From: JALUZX01 sp964561605
Lineage (GTDB): Bacteria; Planctomycetota; UBA1135; JALUZX01
Direction: 5' to 3'
DNA length: 43,660 bases
NCBI GenBank assembly: GCA_964561605.1
Contig: CAZLQD010000030.1
Location: 1-43,660, forward strand
The position numbers and the translations under genes are program-made. The notes beneath the pieces are model-generated. The model searched no databases and was not told where the DNA came from. It saw only the letters and a program-made list of their open reading frames with translations. Position 1 is the stretch's first letter, and every line of letters starts with the position of its first letter. Below, piece by piece: positions 23,894-33,034 of this stretch.

Positions 23894-25575
23894 GCCTGGG
23901 CGCTCCCGGCGGCGGCGGAGCCCCCTCCCTTTTCCTCCACCTTCTTTCCGGGCATCTTCTCCTCCCTGGCGGCGAGCATCTTGTTCAAGGCGCTCATGTA
24001 GGCCCGGGCGCTGGCCACGACGATGTCCGTGCTGGCGCCGTGGCCGCTGAAGGTCCGGACCTGGGTGGCCCCCGTCTGGGGATTGGTCCGGGCCGAGGCC
24101 CCGCCGTTGTGGGGCTGAATGCGGATGGTCACCTCGCCGAGGGAATCGATTCCCTCGGTGACGGCGGTGACCACGAACTCCGTGAGGGTGTTGGGCTCCC
24201 GCACGATCCGGTTGATGGCCTTGTAGACCGCATCCACCGGCCCGGCTCCCACGGCGGCGTCCTCCAGCTCCTCGCCCTCGGGGCTCTCCAGGATGACCGT
24301 GGCGGTGGACCGGGTATGGTCCCCGCAGGAGACCTGGACGTATTTGAGCTTCCAGAACTCGGGGGGCTGGTAGACCTCGTCGGTGATGATCGCCTCCAGG
24401 TCCGCGTCGGTGACGACCTTCTTCTTGTCGGCGATCCGCTTGAACCTCTCGAAGGCCCGGTTCAGGTCCTCGTCGGAGAGGTCCCCGTAGCCCAGCTCCT
24501 CGAGCCTGGCCTTGAAGGCGTGGCGCCCGGAGTGCTTGCCCAGGACGAGGGAGCTCGAGGCGAGCCCCACCGTCTCGGGGCGCATGATCTCGTAGGTGGA
24601 GTGGTGCTTGAGCATGCCGTCCTGGTGGATCCCCGCCTCGTGGGCGAAGGCGTTGGAGCCCACGATGGCCTTGTTGGGCTGGACGGGGATGCCCGTGTAG
24701 GCGCTCACGAGGCGGCTGGTCCTGGAGATCTGGGTCGTGTCTATGTTGGTATACACGGGAAAACGGTTCGGCCGGACGGCGATGGCCATGACCACCTCCT
24801 CCAGGCTCGTGTTCCCCGCACGCTCACCGATCCCGTTGACCGTCACCTCCACCTGGCGGGCGCCGTTCACCACGGCGGCCAGGGTGTTGGAAGTGGCCAG
24901 GCCCAGGTCGTTGTGGCAGTGGGTGGACCAGGTCACCTTCTCCGCGCCGGGAGTCTTCCCGATCAGGTAGGCGAAGAGGGCCCCGTATTCCTCGGGCGTG
25001 GTGTAGCCCACCGTGTCGGGAATGTTGAGGGTCGTTGCCCCGGCCTCGATGACCGCCGCCAGGACCTCCACCAGGAAGTCCCGGTCCGACCGGCCCGCGT
25101 CCTCGGGAGAGAACTCCACGTCGCCGCAAAGGCTCCGGGCGAAGGCCACGGCCTCGGCGGCCCGGCGGACGCACTCCTCCCGGGAGATCTTGAGCTTGTG
25201 CTCCAGGTGGATGTCCGAGGTGGCCAGGAAGGTGTGGATCCTGTGGCGGGGGGCGGCCTTCACGGCGTCGAAGGCCCGCTGGATGTCCTCCTTCCGGGCC
25301 CGGGCCAGGCCGGCGATGGTCATGGGCTCGCCGGACTTGCGGTTCTCCACCAGGGGCCCCACCTCCTCGGCGATCCGCCGGACGGCTTCGAAGTCCCCGG
25401 GCGAGGCGATGGGGAAGCCCGCCTCGCAGACGTCCACGCCGAGCCTGGAGAGCTGGCGGGCGATCTCGATCTTCTCCTCGATGTTGAGGGTCGCGCCGGG
25501 GCTCTGCTCTCCGTCGCGCAGGGTGGTGTCGAATACGATCAGTCTCTCTTTCGATCCGGGGGCGCCGGAAGCCAT
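23890..25575 (-). CDS. leuA: 2-isopropylmalate synthase
   Basis: 561 residues, the first committed step of leucine synthesis (2-ketoisovalerate plus acetyl-CoA). DTTLRDGEQSPGATLN near 15-30 and WSTHCHNDLGLATSN near 225 provide the metal and substrate ligands. NGIGERAGNTSLEEV and the C-terminal LeuA dimer/regulatory domain (from about 395) point to leucine feedback control. A Gly/Lys/Ala-rich tail follows at 545-561. The ATG has CAGGAGA upstream, and the gene opens the leuA-C-D-B operon. Confidence 0.96.
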   Translation of the reverse strand: MASGAPGSKERLIVFDTTLRDGEQSPGATLNIEEKIEIARQLSRLGVDVCEAGFPIASPGDFEAVRRIAEEVGPLVENRKSGEPMTIAGLARARKEDIQRAFDAVKAAPRHRIHTFLATSDIHLEHKLKISREECVRRAAEAVAFARSLCGDVEFSPEDAGRSDRDFLVEVLAAVIEAGATTLNIPDTVGYTTPEEYGALFAYLIGKTPGAEKVTWSTHCHNDLGLATSNTLAAVVNGARQVEVTVNGIGERAGNTSLEEVVMAIAVRPNRFPVYTNIDTTQISRTSRLVSAYTGIPVQPNKAIVGSNAFAHEAGIHQDGMLKHHSTYEIMRPETVGLASSSLVLGKHSGRHAFKARLEELGYGDLSDEDLNRAFERFKRIADKKKVVTDADLEAIITDEVYQPPEFWKLKYVQVSCGDHTRSTATVILESPEGEELEDAAVGAGPVDAVYKAINRIVREPNTLTEFVVTAVTEGIDSLGEVTIRIQPHNGGASARTNPQTGATQVRTFSGHGASTDIVVASARAYMSALNKMLAAREEKMPGKKVEEKGGGSAAAGSAQA

Positions 25576-26086
25576 GGCTCGTTCTCCTGGTTTCGGGAAC
25601 TTCCTGGAATGTGGCGGACGGGGGAGATCTGCTCGCAGATCGGGCCCTCCCTGTCAAGCCCCGGCCGAGGAAAATGGGTCTGTTCCCCGCCGGTAAGGAG
25701 GAGGATTCCCTTTTACCGGGGAAATCCACCACCCTTCCGGGGCGGGACACCAGGTCCTCCCGGTCTCCAAATCCCTTTCACCCGCTCCAGGTCGTCCAGG
25801 ACCTTCAGGGCCCCGGTCCCCGCCCGGAAGGCCTGGATGGCCGGAATTCCCCCCGCGACGATCCTGGCCGGCGGGAACCAGGGACCGCCTCTTCCCAGCC
25901 GGGCCCGGGCCATGGATCCTCATGGCCGCAAACCTTCCTTTCTCCAACCGCCCTCACGGATCCGGACCCCACTTCCCTGAATTTTACCTGAAAAGGGAGA
26001 GAAACTGTTGCCCTCCCCCCGGATCCCCGGACCATAGGGAGGTCCCCCGGCCCAGTCTCCCCTGGCCGAACCGCGAGGAGTCGCCC
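25576..26086. other. Divergent intergenic region with leu leader/promoter
   Basis: No gene supported. It separates leuA (minus) from the membrane-protein gene (plus). It holds the leuA promoter candidate, a small palindrome overlapping it, and a bulged hairpin at 25685-25721 whose stem pairs CCCC and CGGTAA with TTACCG and GGGG. No T-box or leucine leader peptide was recognised. A short reading frame at 25654-25947 (minus) is unsupported. Confidence 0.5.
25626..25657 (-). promoter_or_regulatory. Candidate leuA promoter with overlapping palindrome
   Basis: The minus strand has a perfect -35 box TTGACA (25657-25652). Where the -10 would fall, a palindrome with arms GATCTGC and GCAGATC (25641-25626) occupies the space and no good TATAAT is seen. 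A repressor or activator site overlapping a weak -10 is possible. Confidence 0.35.
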
Positions 26087-26719
26087 ATGACGTCCCACGA
26101 GATCACCAAAGCCTTGGAAGTCTGGACCCTCCAGAACCTCCTGAACTTCTCCATCCTGCTCGGCATCCTGGCCCTTGGCCTGGCCATGGTCCGTCCCTAC
26201 CTGGCCGCCCTGGAGAGGCGGCTCACTCTCCGGGTCTCCATCGAAATCTGGCAGGTCCTCACGGTCCTCGCCGTGGACCTCATCCTGGCCGTGGTGGTGC
26301 TGGCCGGATTCGCCGTGTTGAATCCCGACATCATGGCGGACATCAAGGTGGCCGTGCCCTTCGTGCCCCTTGCGGTGGTGCTCTTCGCCCTGGCCCTCTA
26401 CCTGCGGCTCTTCCGGGGCGGGCACGATACCGCCTCCAAGGCCTACAAGGGAGCCCTCTGGGCCATGTTCGCGGCGAACCTCCTCAACCTCCTGGGCTTC
26501 ACCCTGGTCATGGAGGCCCCCAGCGGCGAATACCTGGCGATCCACCCCAGCCCCTTCTGGACCTTCGTGAAGACCCACCTGCGATCCAACGCCGCCCCCC
26601 ACGGGCTGGAGCTGGCCCAGGTCACCTTCTACGTTTGCTTTCCCCTCCTGGTCCTGCTCTTCCTCCTCGCCTTCAAGGATTTCCTGGGAAGCCTGAAGGC
26701 CGAGGAAAAGGGGGAGTAG
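26087..26719 (+). CDS. Five-helix integral membrane protein
   Basis: 210 residues, not recognised as a known family. Hydrophobic segments lie at about 15-35, 57-78, 86-108, 122-141 and 179-199. A long conserved-looking loop (SGEYLAIHPSPFWTFVKTHLRSNAAPHGLELAQ) separates the last two; its His residues and the first-helix polar residues could be ligands, but this is guesswork. CGAGGAG precedes the ATG. It is followed after 4 bases by a ferredoxin gene, so it may belong to a membrane electron-transfer unit. Confidence 0.75.
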   Translation: MTSHEITKALEVWTLQNLLNFSILLGILALGLAMVRPYLAALERRLTLRVSIEIWQVLTVLAVDLILAVVVLAGFAVLNPDIMADIKVAVPFVPLAVVLFALALYLRLFRGGHDTASKAYKGALWAMFAANLLNLLGFTLVMEAPSGEYLAIHPSPFWTFVKTHLRSNAAPHGLELAQVTFYVCFPLLVLLFLLAFKDFLGSLKAEEKGE

Positions 26720-26723
26720 AGCC

Positions 26724-26942
26724 GTGCCCTGGACCTGGAGACTGATCAGGGAGAACTGCACGGGCTGCGGAATCTGCGCCGACGTATGCAAGGAAGATGC
26801 CCTGGCCATGCCCCGGGAGGCCGCCTACCCCTCCCCCGTCCCCGACAGGTGCACCGGGTGCAGGACCTGCATGGAAGAGTGCCCCTTCGACGCCGTGGAA
26901 CTGGAAGAAAGGGAAGGAGAATCGATCTCCCCGGGCCCCTAG
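26724..26942 (+). CDS. Two-cluster 4Fe-4S ferredoxin
   Basis: 72 residues from a GTG start 4 bases after the membrane gene stop. Two complete cluster motifs are visible: CTGCGICADVCK and CTGCRTCMEECP. The spacing is that of the bacterial 2[4Fe-4S] ferredoxin type. An acidic tail follows. The close coupling to a five-helix membrane protein suggests that it delivers electrons to or from that protein; no catalytic partner is visible nearby. Confidence 0.88.
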   Translation: MPWTWRLIRENCTGCGICADVCKEDALAMPREAAYPSPVPDRCTGCRTCMEECPFDAVELEEREGESISPGP

Positions 26943-26990
26943 CGGCCCACCTCTTTCGCAAGAAAGCCCCGGCCCGAAGGATTCGAACCG

Positions 26991-27031
26991 AAAGGGGCCC
27001 CCTCTGGGGTGGGACCCCAAAGGTCCCCTTT
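26991..27031. terminator. Hairpin between convergent genes
   Basis: AAAGGGG (26991-26997) pairs with CCCCTTT (27025-27031). Inside it GGGACC (27011-27016) pairs with GGTCCC (27022-27027). It lies 49 bases after the ferredoxin stop and 20 bases before the end of the convergent minus-strand gene. No long T-run is present, so it may serve both directions only weakly. Confidence 0.45.
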
Positions 27032-27051
27032 CCACCAGGAAACCGGGGGAA

Positions 27052-28494
27052 TCACTTCAGCCGGATCCACTTGCCTTTTTCCAGGTCGAACTTCGCCGAG
27101 AATTCCCTTCCGAATTCCTCGCTCACCCGGATCCGGCCCCTTCTCCCGAAGACTCCCTCGATCTCCAAGTCTCCCGAAAACGTTCGAAGGAACTCGAAGG
27201 CTCCCTCTCCCATGAAATGCGGCCAGTCCACGCCCCCGGAGGACTCCAGGATCAGAAGGGTTCCCTTCGTCCATTTCCCGGAAGGAGAAGACACAATGAG
27301 AGAGTAAGGACCGATTCCACGGGAGACCTGGACCTCGACAACCCCATCCCCGTCGATCTTCACGGGGAGGCAGGAGAAGACGACCCTCTTCTCCCGCCGG
27401 AAGAGGCAGGAGGCCTGAAGAAGGTACTCGCCCGGGAAAAGGCGCTGGATCTCCAAGGTCTTCTTCGGTTTTCCCCCGAAATCGAAGACATTGTGCCAGC
27501 CGAAAATCCCGCTTTTCTCCCGCCGCTGTGCCATGGAAAGGGTCAGGGACACCTCCGACCCGTCCCTGAAGGCGTCACAATAGACGAAGAGGGTGGCCCA
27601 GCGGCGGAAGGAGGCCTTTGCGGAGGATGTCTTTCCCGGCTCCACCGTAAAAGACTTGGAGATCGGGCAGGGAGGCTTGAACCCCGCTTGGGGAAGGAGA
27701 AAGGCCTTTCCTTTCTTCCCTTCGACGGAGACGTCGAAGACGACCCCCTCCCACTTCGGGCACGGCGGGGACACCTTGTAGATCTCGGGATGAGAGACGA
27801 CGAGGACGTATTTCCGGCCGGCCGGGAGCTGATCCCAGGTCAGGTTTTCCGTTCCGGGGTAGAAGGGCTTCCTTTCTTTTTCCCAGGCATCCTTCAGCTC
27901 CCGGGAAAAAGCAGGAGAGGACGGGGAGAAAGACTCGAGGATTGGGATATGATCCCGCTTTTCCAGGAGTTCCTCCAGGAATGCGGAGGGGAGAATGGAG
28001 GCCGCTCCTTCCCCCGGATGATTCCCTTTCAGGGAAATCGTGACCCTGCCAAGCCCTTCCACCCGGATCTCTTTCGAATCGGGGTCGATCCTCTTTCGAG
28101 CCGGACGGAATCCCCAATCCTTTGGCGAAAGGATGTATTCCCCGGCCGGAGGCCTGGGGAAAGACCCGTCCCTCCCGGTCTCCAATTCGGTCTCTCCGCC
28201 ATCCACGCTCCGAAGGACGATCCGCAACCCTCCCAGGGGCTTCCCTGTAGCTTTTTCCACCAGCCGGACGAGCCCCAGGCTCCTCCTGGCACCCTCTTTT
28301 CCCGCCCGCCCCCGAGGGTCCCCCATACTGATGAGAGGAACGGTTCCTTTCCGGTTCGAGAAAGAAGGTCCGTGTTCTCCTCCAGGGAGGGCATCTTTCT
28401 TCAGGACTTCACCCCTGGGCCAGAGCAACCCGGCCATGGCAAGGGCCAGGACGACTCCTGAAAAACCGATCAGGAAACCTTTTCCCATGGCCAT
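27052..28494 (-). CDS. Secreted or membrane-anchored protein with regulatory-like beta-domains
   Basis: 480 residues, no family I can name. A signal anchor covers about 6-25. Residues 75-155 (VRLVEKATGKPLGGLRIVLRS) resemble the carboxypeptidase-regulatory-like (Ig-type) domain common in secreted proteins of such bacteria. The remainder is beta-rich with few helices, and contains no catalytic motif that I recognise. AGGGGAG precedes the ATG; a second ATG two codons later is an alternative start. It lies 124 bases downstream of the 28619-29419 gene on the same strand. Confidence 0.65.
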   Translation of the reverse strand: MAMGKGFLIGFSGVVLALAMAGLLWPRGEVLKKDALPGGEHGPSFSNRKGTVPLISMGDPRGRAGKEGARRSLGLVRLVEKATGKPLGGLRIVLRSVDGGETELETGRDGSFPRPPAGEYILSPKDWGFRPARKRIDPDSKEIRVEGLGRVTISLKGNHPGEGAASILPSAFLEELLEKRDHIPILESFSPSSPAFSRELKDAWEKERKPFYPGTENLTWDQLPAGRKYVLVVSHPEIYKVSPPCPKWEGVVFDVSVEGKKGKAFLLPQAGFKPPCPISKSFTVEPGKTSSAKASFRRWATLFVYCDAFRDGSEVSLTLSMAQRREKSGIFGWHNVFDFGGKPKKTLEIQRLFPGEYLLQASCLFRREKRVVFSCLPVKIDGDGVVEVQVSRGIGPYSLIVSSPSGKWTKGTLLILESSGGVDWPHFMGEGAFEFLRTFSGDLEIEGVFGRRGRIRVSEEFGREFSAKFDLEKGKWIRLK

Positions 28495-28618
28495 CTTTCA
28501 ACAACTCCCCTGGTCCCCTGGGAAGGGAATGAAACGACAGGATCATCCGGTGGAAGTATCACCCTCGAATTCCCCCGTTTTCAAGGGGTAAATGGGTTCG
28601 CCGGGGGGGACCCCGGCC

Positions 28619-29419
28619 TCATCTCGGTTCCGAAGTCCCCCTTGGAGCCGAAACCTTGCCTCTAAGATGGACACAGAGCAGGCAGGCGGAATATGCCTCG
28701 AAGCTCGAATATCCCACTGCGTGGCCCATGAGGGTGAGGGTCGCCGTTCCCGCCGTTCCCATGCCGACGACGGCTGAATCGGTCTCCTCTTCCCCGGCAG
28801 AGTCGAAATCATCGAAGAGAGCCTTCCTGGCCTGAGGAAGGTCCGACACCCAGGATGTCTGGAAGGAACCCCCGCTCCCAAGGACGGATACTCCTCCTCC
28901 GACACTCTTGGGCGTCCCCACGGTCGTCACCGCCAGGGCGGCCTTCCCCTCGGCGGTCACCTCTTTGTTTCCGTAGACCGCCTTCGATTTACCCCAGGCG
29001 AATGAGGTCCCGAACCCTAGACCCTTCAGAATATCCACCCTGCAAACCCCTTCGGAGGCCACCTTTCCTTTCACGAAGATCGACTCATTCTCATCGGGAC
29101 TGATGAACTTGAAATCGAACTGGACGAAAGATTTCTCGCTCTTCGGGAAGTAGACCTTTGCGCCGGATGAGGGGTTGGCCCCGTAGATCCGCGCTCCTGA
29201 CCGAGACCTCCTGCAATGGCCTTTTCGATAGTAAGCAGTCCATTCGATTTTCGGATAACGGCCTTTCTTGTCGGGAAACCTCACCACGACACACCCGTTC
29301 TTCGGGATCTCATAGAGAGACCTGGGGGAAGCGGAGCCTGCTTTCGCTTGGGTGACACCCGGAACTGCCGTCCCGAAGAGAAGAAAGGGAAAAAACAAGA
29401 GAGACTTTCCGGTCGCCAT
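28619..29419 (-). CDS. Secreted hypothetical protein
   Basis: 266 residues, signal peptide about 1-25. The mature part is beta-rich and contains LGSGGSFQTSWVSD and VGMGTAGTATLTLMG; no family is recognised. A strong GGAAGGAGG site precedes the ATG. An AT-rich stretch and a 10-bp palindrome lie upstream and may control it. Neighbours are another secreted protein downstream and a long gap upstream. Confidence 0.65.
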   Translation of the reverse strand: MATGKSLLFFPFLLFGTAVPGVTQAKAGSASPRSLYEIPKNGCVVVRFPDKKGRYPKIEWTAYYRKGHCRRSRSGARIYGANPSSGAKVYFPKSEKSFVQFDFKFISPDENESIFVKGKVASEGVCRVDILKGLGFGTSFAWGKSKAVYGNKEVTAEGKAALAVTTVGTPKSVGGGVSVLGSGGSFQTSWVSDLPQARKALFDDFDSAGEEETDSAVVGMGTAGTATLTLMGHAVGYSSFEAYSACLLCVHLRGKVSAPRGTSEPR

Positions 29420-30036
29420 AACTGCCTCCTTCCAATTGTTCGAGCCTTGCGGGCCGCCCGCATCTACCCTCCTTTCACTTTAGAAATATCAATAGGAGAC
29501 ACCGGTGTAACAGGAATTTATTAATTTTTTTAAACGGATTTCCGCAGGCGGGACAGGACCGGTAAACCGTTTTCCGAACGATTTTCGGACAGCCCTGAAC
29601 TCTTGCCCCTCCACCCAGGGAAACATCCTCCCGGGCCGAGCTCCTTCAGTCTTCCGGGTCCTCTCCAAAGAACATGGGAAACCACCCCCGACTGCGCCGA
29701 AAAACCCAGGATTCCGGTTCCAACCCAAAATAAGTTTCCGTCAAGTCGGTGTCACAGGGGGCGGCGCCCAGGATTCCCCAAGCTCTCTCCCGGCCCGCCC
29801 AGCCTGCACCGGCCCGGGGGCCCCACCAGGAAAGAAAAGGGGGCCGAAAGGAGGGTTCCGGCCCCCCGGCCTCCCGGCCTCCCGGTCCGTGGCGATCCCC
29901 CGCAGGCCCTCCACCGCCCGGGCGGGGCGGAAAACGAGAAAAGAAAAAAAATAGACCTTCTTTTCCCCAGGAAATAGATGGGGAAGTCTGCCGAAAAGAG
30001 AAGGAAGATCCGACCCATTCCGCCGCGGAGGCCCCC
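29420..30036. other. Long intergenic region with AT-rich core
   Basis: No gene supported on either strand. The AT-rich core at 29470-29540 contains a perfect palindrome ACACCGGTGT (29499-29508) about 80 bases upstream of the minus-strand gene start. Further right lies a short run of CCTCCCGG repeats (about 29868-29890) and an A-rich patch near 29938-29960. It probably holds promoters for both flanking genes; none is certain. Confidence 0.5.
29499..29508. promoter_or_regulatory. 10-bp palindrome, possible operator
   Basis: ACACCGGTGT is perfectly self-complementary and lies just upstream of an AT-rich stretch on the minus-strand side of the gene at 28619-29419. It could be a dimeric regulator site. 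It occurs once, so this is a weak proposal. Confidence 0.25.
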
Positions 30037-31938
30037 ATGCTCGATCCATCCCGCCTTCTCATCCTCCTTTTCCTTTCTTCTCTTCCCACATCCCTCCTGG
30101 AAGGCCAGGTCCAGGTCCGCACCATTCCCCCGGTGGGACTCCCGGGAGGTTTTTCCGGCCCTCACCTCCTCAGCCTCCGGGGGCTTCCCCCGGGCTCCGG
30201 GGGCACTCCCATCAGCACGGAAGAACCCTTCCTTTCCCGGGACGGACGTTTCCTGTTCTTCAACTCCGGGAAGGAGGAAGGCCGCAAGGACATCTACTTC
30301 GCCGAGAAGGTGGGGGAGACCTGGGTCTTCCGGGGCGCCCTGGGCCCGGGCCTGAACGACGCCAAGAGCGTCCAGGCCACGCCCACCATGGACCGCACCG
30401 GGAGGTTCTACTACCTGGACAGCCGCTCCCCGACGATGGTCCGGACGGCCACATTTCTTCCCGCCAAGGGGGAGGTCCGCTCCATCGGCGATCTCCAGGG
30501 GATTCCTGGGAAGAAGATCGGTTTCCTCCCTCCCACCTTCACGGGGAACATGGGGGTCGAGGTCTCGGCCGACGGGAGGACCCTCCTCCTTTCCCGGGCC
30601 CGCTGGGCCCGAAAGGGCACGGCCCTGGGCTCCATCCTGGAAGCGGATATCCTCTTCCTCTCCAGGGGGAAGGACGGCCGCTTCCACTACGATCCGGCCG
30701 AGTCCCGGCGAATCATGGCCGGGGTGAACACCCCGGACCTGGAATACGCTCCATCCCTCGCCCCGGGAGGCCTGGAGCTCTTCTTCACCAGGATGTCCGC
30801 GGCGGACCTTCGGTCCGGCAAGGTCCGCTCCCGTCTCATGCGCTCTACCAGGTCTTCCCTCAAGGATCCCTTCGGTCCTCCTGTGGAGATCGAAGCGGCG
30901 GGCTCCTCCGATTTCGTCGAGGCCCCCACCCTCTCGGGCGACGGGAAGACCCTGGTCTACCACAAGAAGGAGGGAAAGAAGTTCCGCCTCTACATGCTTT
31001 CCCGCCGGAAGGGCGGCACCGGCAAGGGCTTTCCCGCTCCAGGCCTCTTCCTCCGTCACCTCCAGGTGGACGGAAGGAGAAGGCGCTACTACTGCTACGT
31101 TCCCCCGGGACTGGGCCCTTCCCCCAGGCCCCTTGTCATGGAGCTCCACGGCGGCGGGGTCTACATCGAGGACCTGACCGGACAGCGCCGCCACAAGACG
31201 CCCTACAAGCTCTGGATGCGGATCGCCGACAGAGAGAAGTTCCTGGTCCTCTATCCGGAAGGATGGAACGGGCCCAAGGGAAGGCCCACCTGGCACGACG
31301 GGCGCTCCAACGCCAAGGTCTACTCCAAGGCGGACGACGTGAAATTCCTCACCCTCCTTGCGGCGAAGGCGGCCTCCCGCTACCCCGTGGACCTTCACAG
31401 GATCTACATCTCGGGAACTTCCAACGGGGGCCTCATGGCTCTTCGGATGGCCGTGGAAAAGTGGGACATCCTCGCCGCCGTGGCGGCCGTGGGAGCCGCA
31501 ATGCCCGACAAACCCTCCTGCGGCCCCCCCAAGCATCCCGTCTCGGTCCTCTTCATGAACGGCACGGCCGACGGGCACATGCCCTACTTGGGAGGATTCG
31601 TCTCCAAGCCCCCCAACCCGGACCACGGATCCGTCCTCTCCACCCCCGCCTCGGTGCGGATCTGGAGGACCCTGGACCGGTGCAATCCTGTCCCGGCCGT
31701 GGTGAAATTCCCCGACCTGGACAAGAGGGACGGGTCCACGGTGATCCGCTATACCTATGCAGGGGGGATCGGGGGAACCCAGGTGGTGCTCTACAAGGTC
31801 CGGGGGGGAGGGCATTCCGCCCCGAGCATCCAGGAGCAGTATTCCCGGCTCTTCGAACTCTTCTTCGGCCGCCAGAACCACGACATCGAGGCCGTGGAGG
31901 AGATCTGGAAGTTCTTCAAGGACAAACGCCGTCCCTGA
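30037..31938 (+). CDS. Secreted beta-propeller/CE1-like esterase fusion
   Basis: 633 residues from the ATG at 30037 (GCGGAGG upstream). A signal peptide covers about 1-23. Residues 55-325 contain repeats of the PD40/TolB-type propeller (LSRDGRFLFFNSG, LAPGGLELFFTR, LSGDGKTLVYHKK). Residues 340-633 are an alpha/beta hydrolase of the polyhydroxybutyrate depolymerase/feruloyl esterase (CE1) group: nucleophile Ser462 in GTSNGG, acid Asp512 in NGTADGHMPY and His593 in GGGHSAPS. The start of the esterase domain reads VDGRRRRYYCYVPPGL, with the oxyanion stretch MELHGGG near 368-374. It presumably removes acyl groups from plant- or algae-type polysaccharides. The propeller may bind substrate. Confidence 0.85.
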   Translation: MLDPSRLLILLFLSSLPTSLLEGQVQVRTIPPVGLPGGFSGPHLLSLRGLPPGSGGTPISTEEPFLSRDGRFLFFNSGKEEGRKDIYFAEKVGETWVFRGALGPGLNDAKSVQATPTMDRTGRFYYLDSRSPTMVRTATFLPAKGEVRSIGDLQGIPGKKIGFLPPTFTGNMGVEVSADGRTLLLSRARWARKGTALGSILEADILFLSRGKDGRFHYDPAESRRIMAGVNTPDLEYAPSLAPGGLELFFTRMSAADLRSGKVRSRLMRSTRSSLKDPFGPPVEIEAAGSSDFVEAPTLSGDGKTLVYHKKEGKKFRLYMLSRRKGGTGKGFPAPGLFLRHLQVDGRRRRYYCYVPPGLGPSPRPLVMELHGGGVYIEDLTGQRRHKTPYKLWMRIADREKFLVLYPEGWNGPKGRPTWHDGRSNAKVYSKADDVKFLTLLAAKAASRYPVDLHRIYISGTSNGGLMALRMAVEKWDILAAVAAVGAAMPDKPSCGPPKHPVSVLFMNGTADGHMPYLGGFVSKPPNPDHGSVLSTPASVRIWRTLDRCNPVPAVVKFPDLDKRDGSTVIRYTYAGGIGGTQVVLYKVRGGGHSAPSIQEQYSRLFELFFGRQNHDIEAVEEIWKFFKDKRRP

Positions 31939-32021
31939 CCCGCCGGACGGAACGGGCCCCGCCCTCACGGCGCCCCCCTGTCCGCCGGAAGGCCTTGGAG
32001 TCCCGGGGGAGTCCCTGCAAG

Positions 32022-32975
32022 ATGGTCGCCATGGGACCGGGCCGCTACGTGGAACTCCACCGCTCGGGAAGGCTCGCCGCCAGGGCCGAAGAAGCCCTCG
32101 CCCTTCTCTCCTCCTGCCGGCTCTGCGGGCGCCGTTGCGGGGTGAACCGCCTGGAGGAGCGGGGCCTGGGGGGATGCCGGACGGGTAGATTCGCCAAGGT
32201 GGCCTCCTTCGGGCCCCATCACGGCGAGGAGAGCCCCATCCGGGGCAGGCGCGGCTCGGGGACCCTCTTCTTCGCCGCCTGCAACCTGGCCTGCATCTAT
32301 TGCCAGAACTGGGAACTCAGCCGCCTCGACAGGGGAGAGGAGACCGGGCCGGAGGAACTGGCGGAAGCGATGCTCTCCCTCCAGGCCATGGGGTGCCACA
32401 ATCTCAACCTGGTGAGCCCCACCCACGTCCTGCCTCAGGTCCTGGAAGCCCTGGTCGTCGCCGCCGGGCGGGGCCTGGAGATCCCCATCGTCTACAACAC
32501 CGGGGGTTACGACTCGCCGGAGGCCTTGGCCCTCCTCGAAGGGGTCGTGGACATCTATATGCCCGACATCAAGTATGCATCGGACGAGGCGGGCCTCGAG
32601 TTCTCAGGCGTGCCCCGTTACGCCCGAGTGAACAGGGAAGCCGTCCTGGAGATGCACCGCCAGGTCGGGGACCTGGAGCTCGACGGGGAGGGCCTGGCCC
32701 GGAGGGGCCTGCTCGTGCGCCACCTGGTTCTCCCGGGAGGACTCGCCGGGAGCAGGGAAGTATTGCGGTTCCTCGCATCCCATGTGTCCCCCCGGACCGC
32801 CGTGAACGTGATGGACCAGTACCATCCCGCCTTCCGTGCGTTGCGGAGGCCGCCCCTGGACCGCAGGCCCACCGTCGAAGAGGTGAGGGAGGCCCTGGAG
32901 GAGGCACGGCGCCTGGGCCTGAGACTCGTCGATCCCCCTTCCTTTTGGTCCGCCGGTTCCCAGAGTATTCGCTGA
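32022..32975 (+). CDS. PflX-type radical SAM protein
   Basis: 317 residues. The radical SAM motif is CNLACIYC (Cys87, 91, 94). Ahead of it are four Cys in CRLCGRRCG and GGCRTG (Cys32, 35, 39, 52), characteristic of the PflX/AmmeMemo-like activating-enzyme group. MPDIKYAS and VNVMDQYHPA follow in the barrel. Activation of a glycyl-radical enzyme is the name usually given, but no such enzyme is encoded here. Two in-frame ATGs compete (32022 and 32031); GGGGGAG fits the first. It lies between the esterase and the SGNH gene on the same strand. Confidence 0.82.
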   Translation: MVAMGPGRYVELHRSGRLAARAEEALALLSSCRLCGRRCGVNRLEERGLGGCRTGRFAKVASFGPHHGEESPIRGRRGSGTLFFAACNLACIYCQNWELSRLDRGEETGPEELAEAMLSLQAMGCHNLNLVSPTHVLPQVLEALVVAAGRGLEIPIVYNTGGYDSPEALALLEGVVDIYMPDIKYASDEAGLEFSGVPRYARVNREAVLEMHRQVGDLELDGEGLARRGLLVRHLVLPGGLAGSREVLRFLASHVSPRTAVNVMDQYHPAFRALRRPPLDRRPTVEEVREALEEARRLGLRLVDPPSFWSAGSQSIR

Positions 32976-33034
32976 CCCCCGGGAAGATCTGCTATCCTCC
33001 CTTCCACATCCTTCCAGTCCACCGGAGCCGAACC

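Noticed and set aside
26965..27000. A GGTTCGAATCC-like T-loop on the minus strand suggesting a tRNA
   Set aside because: The T-stem does not pair, and no anticodon or acceptor stem can be built around it.
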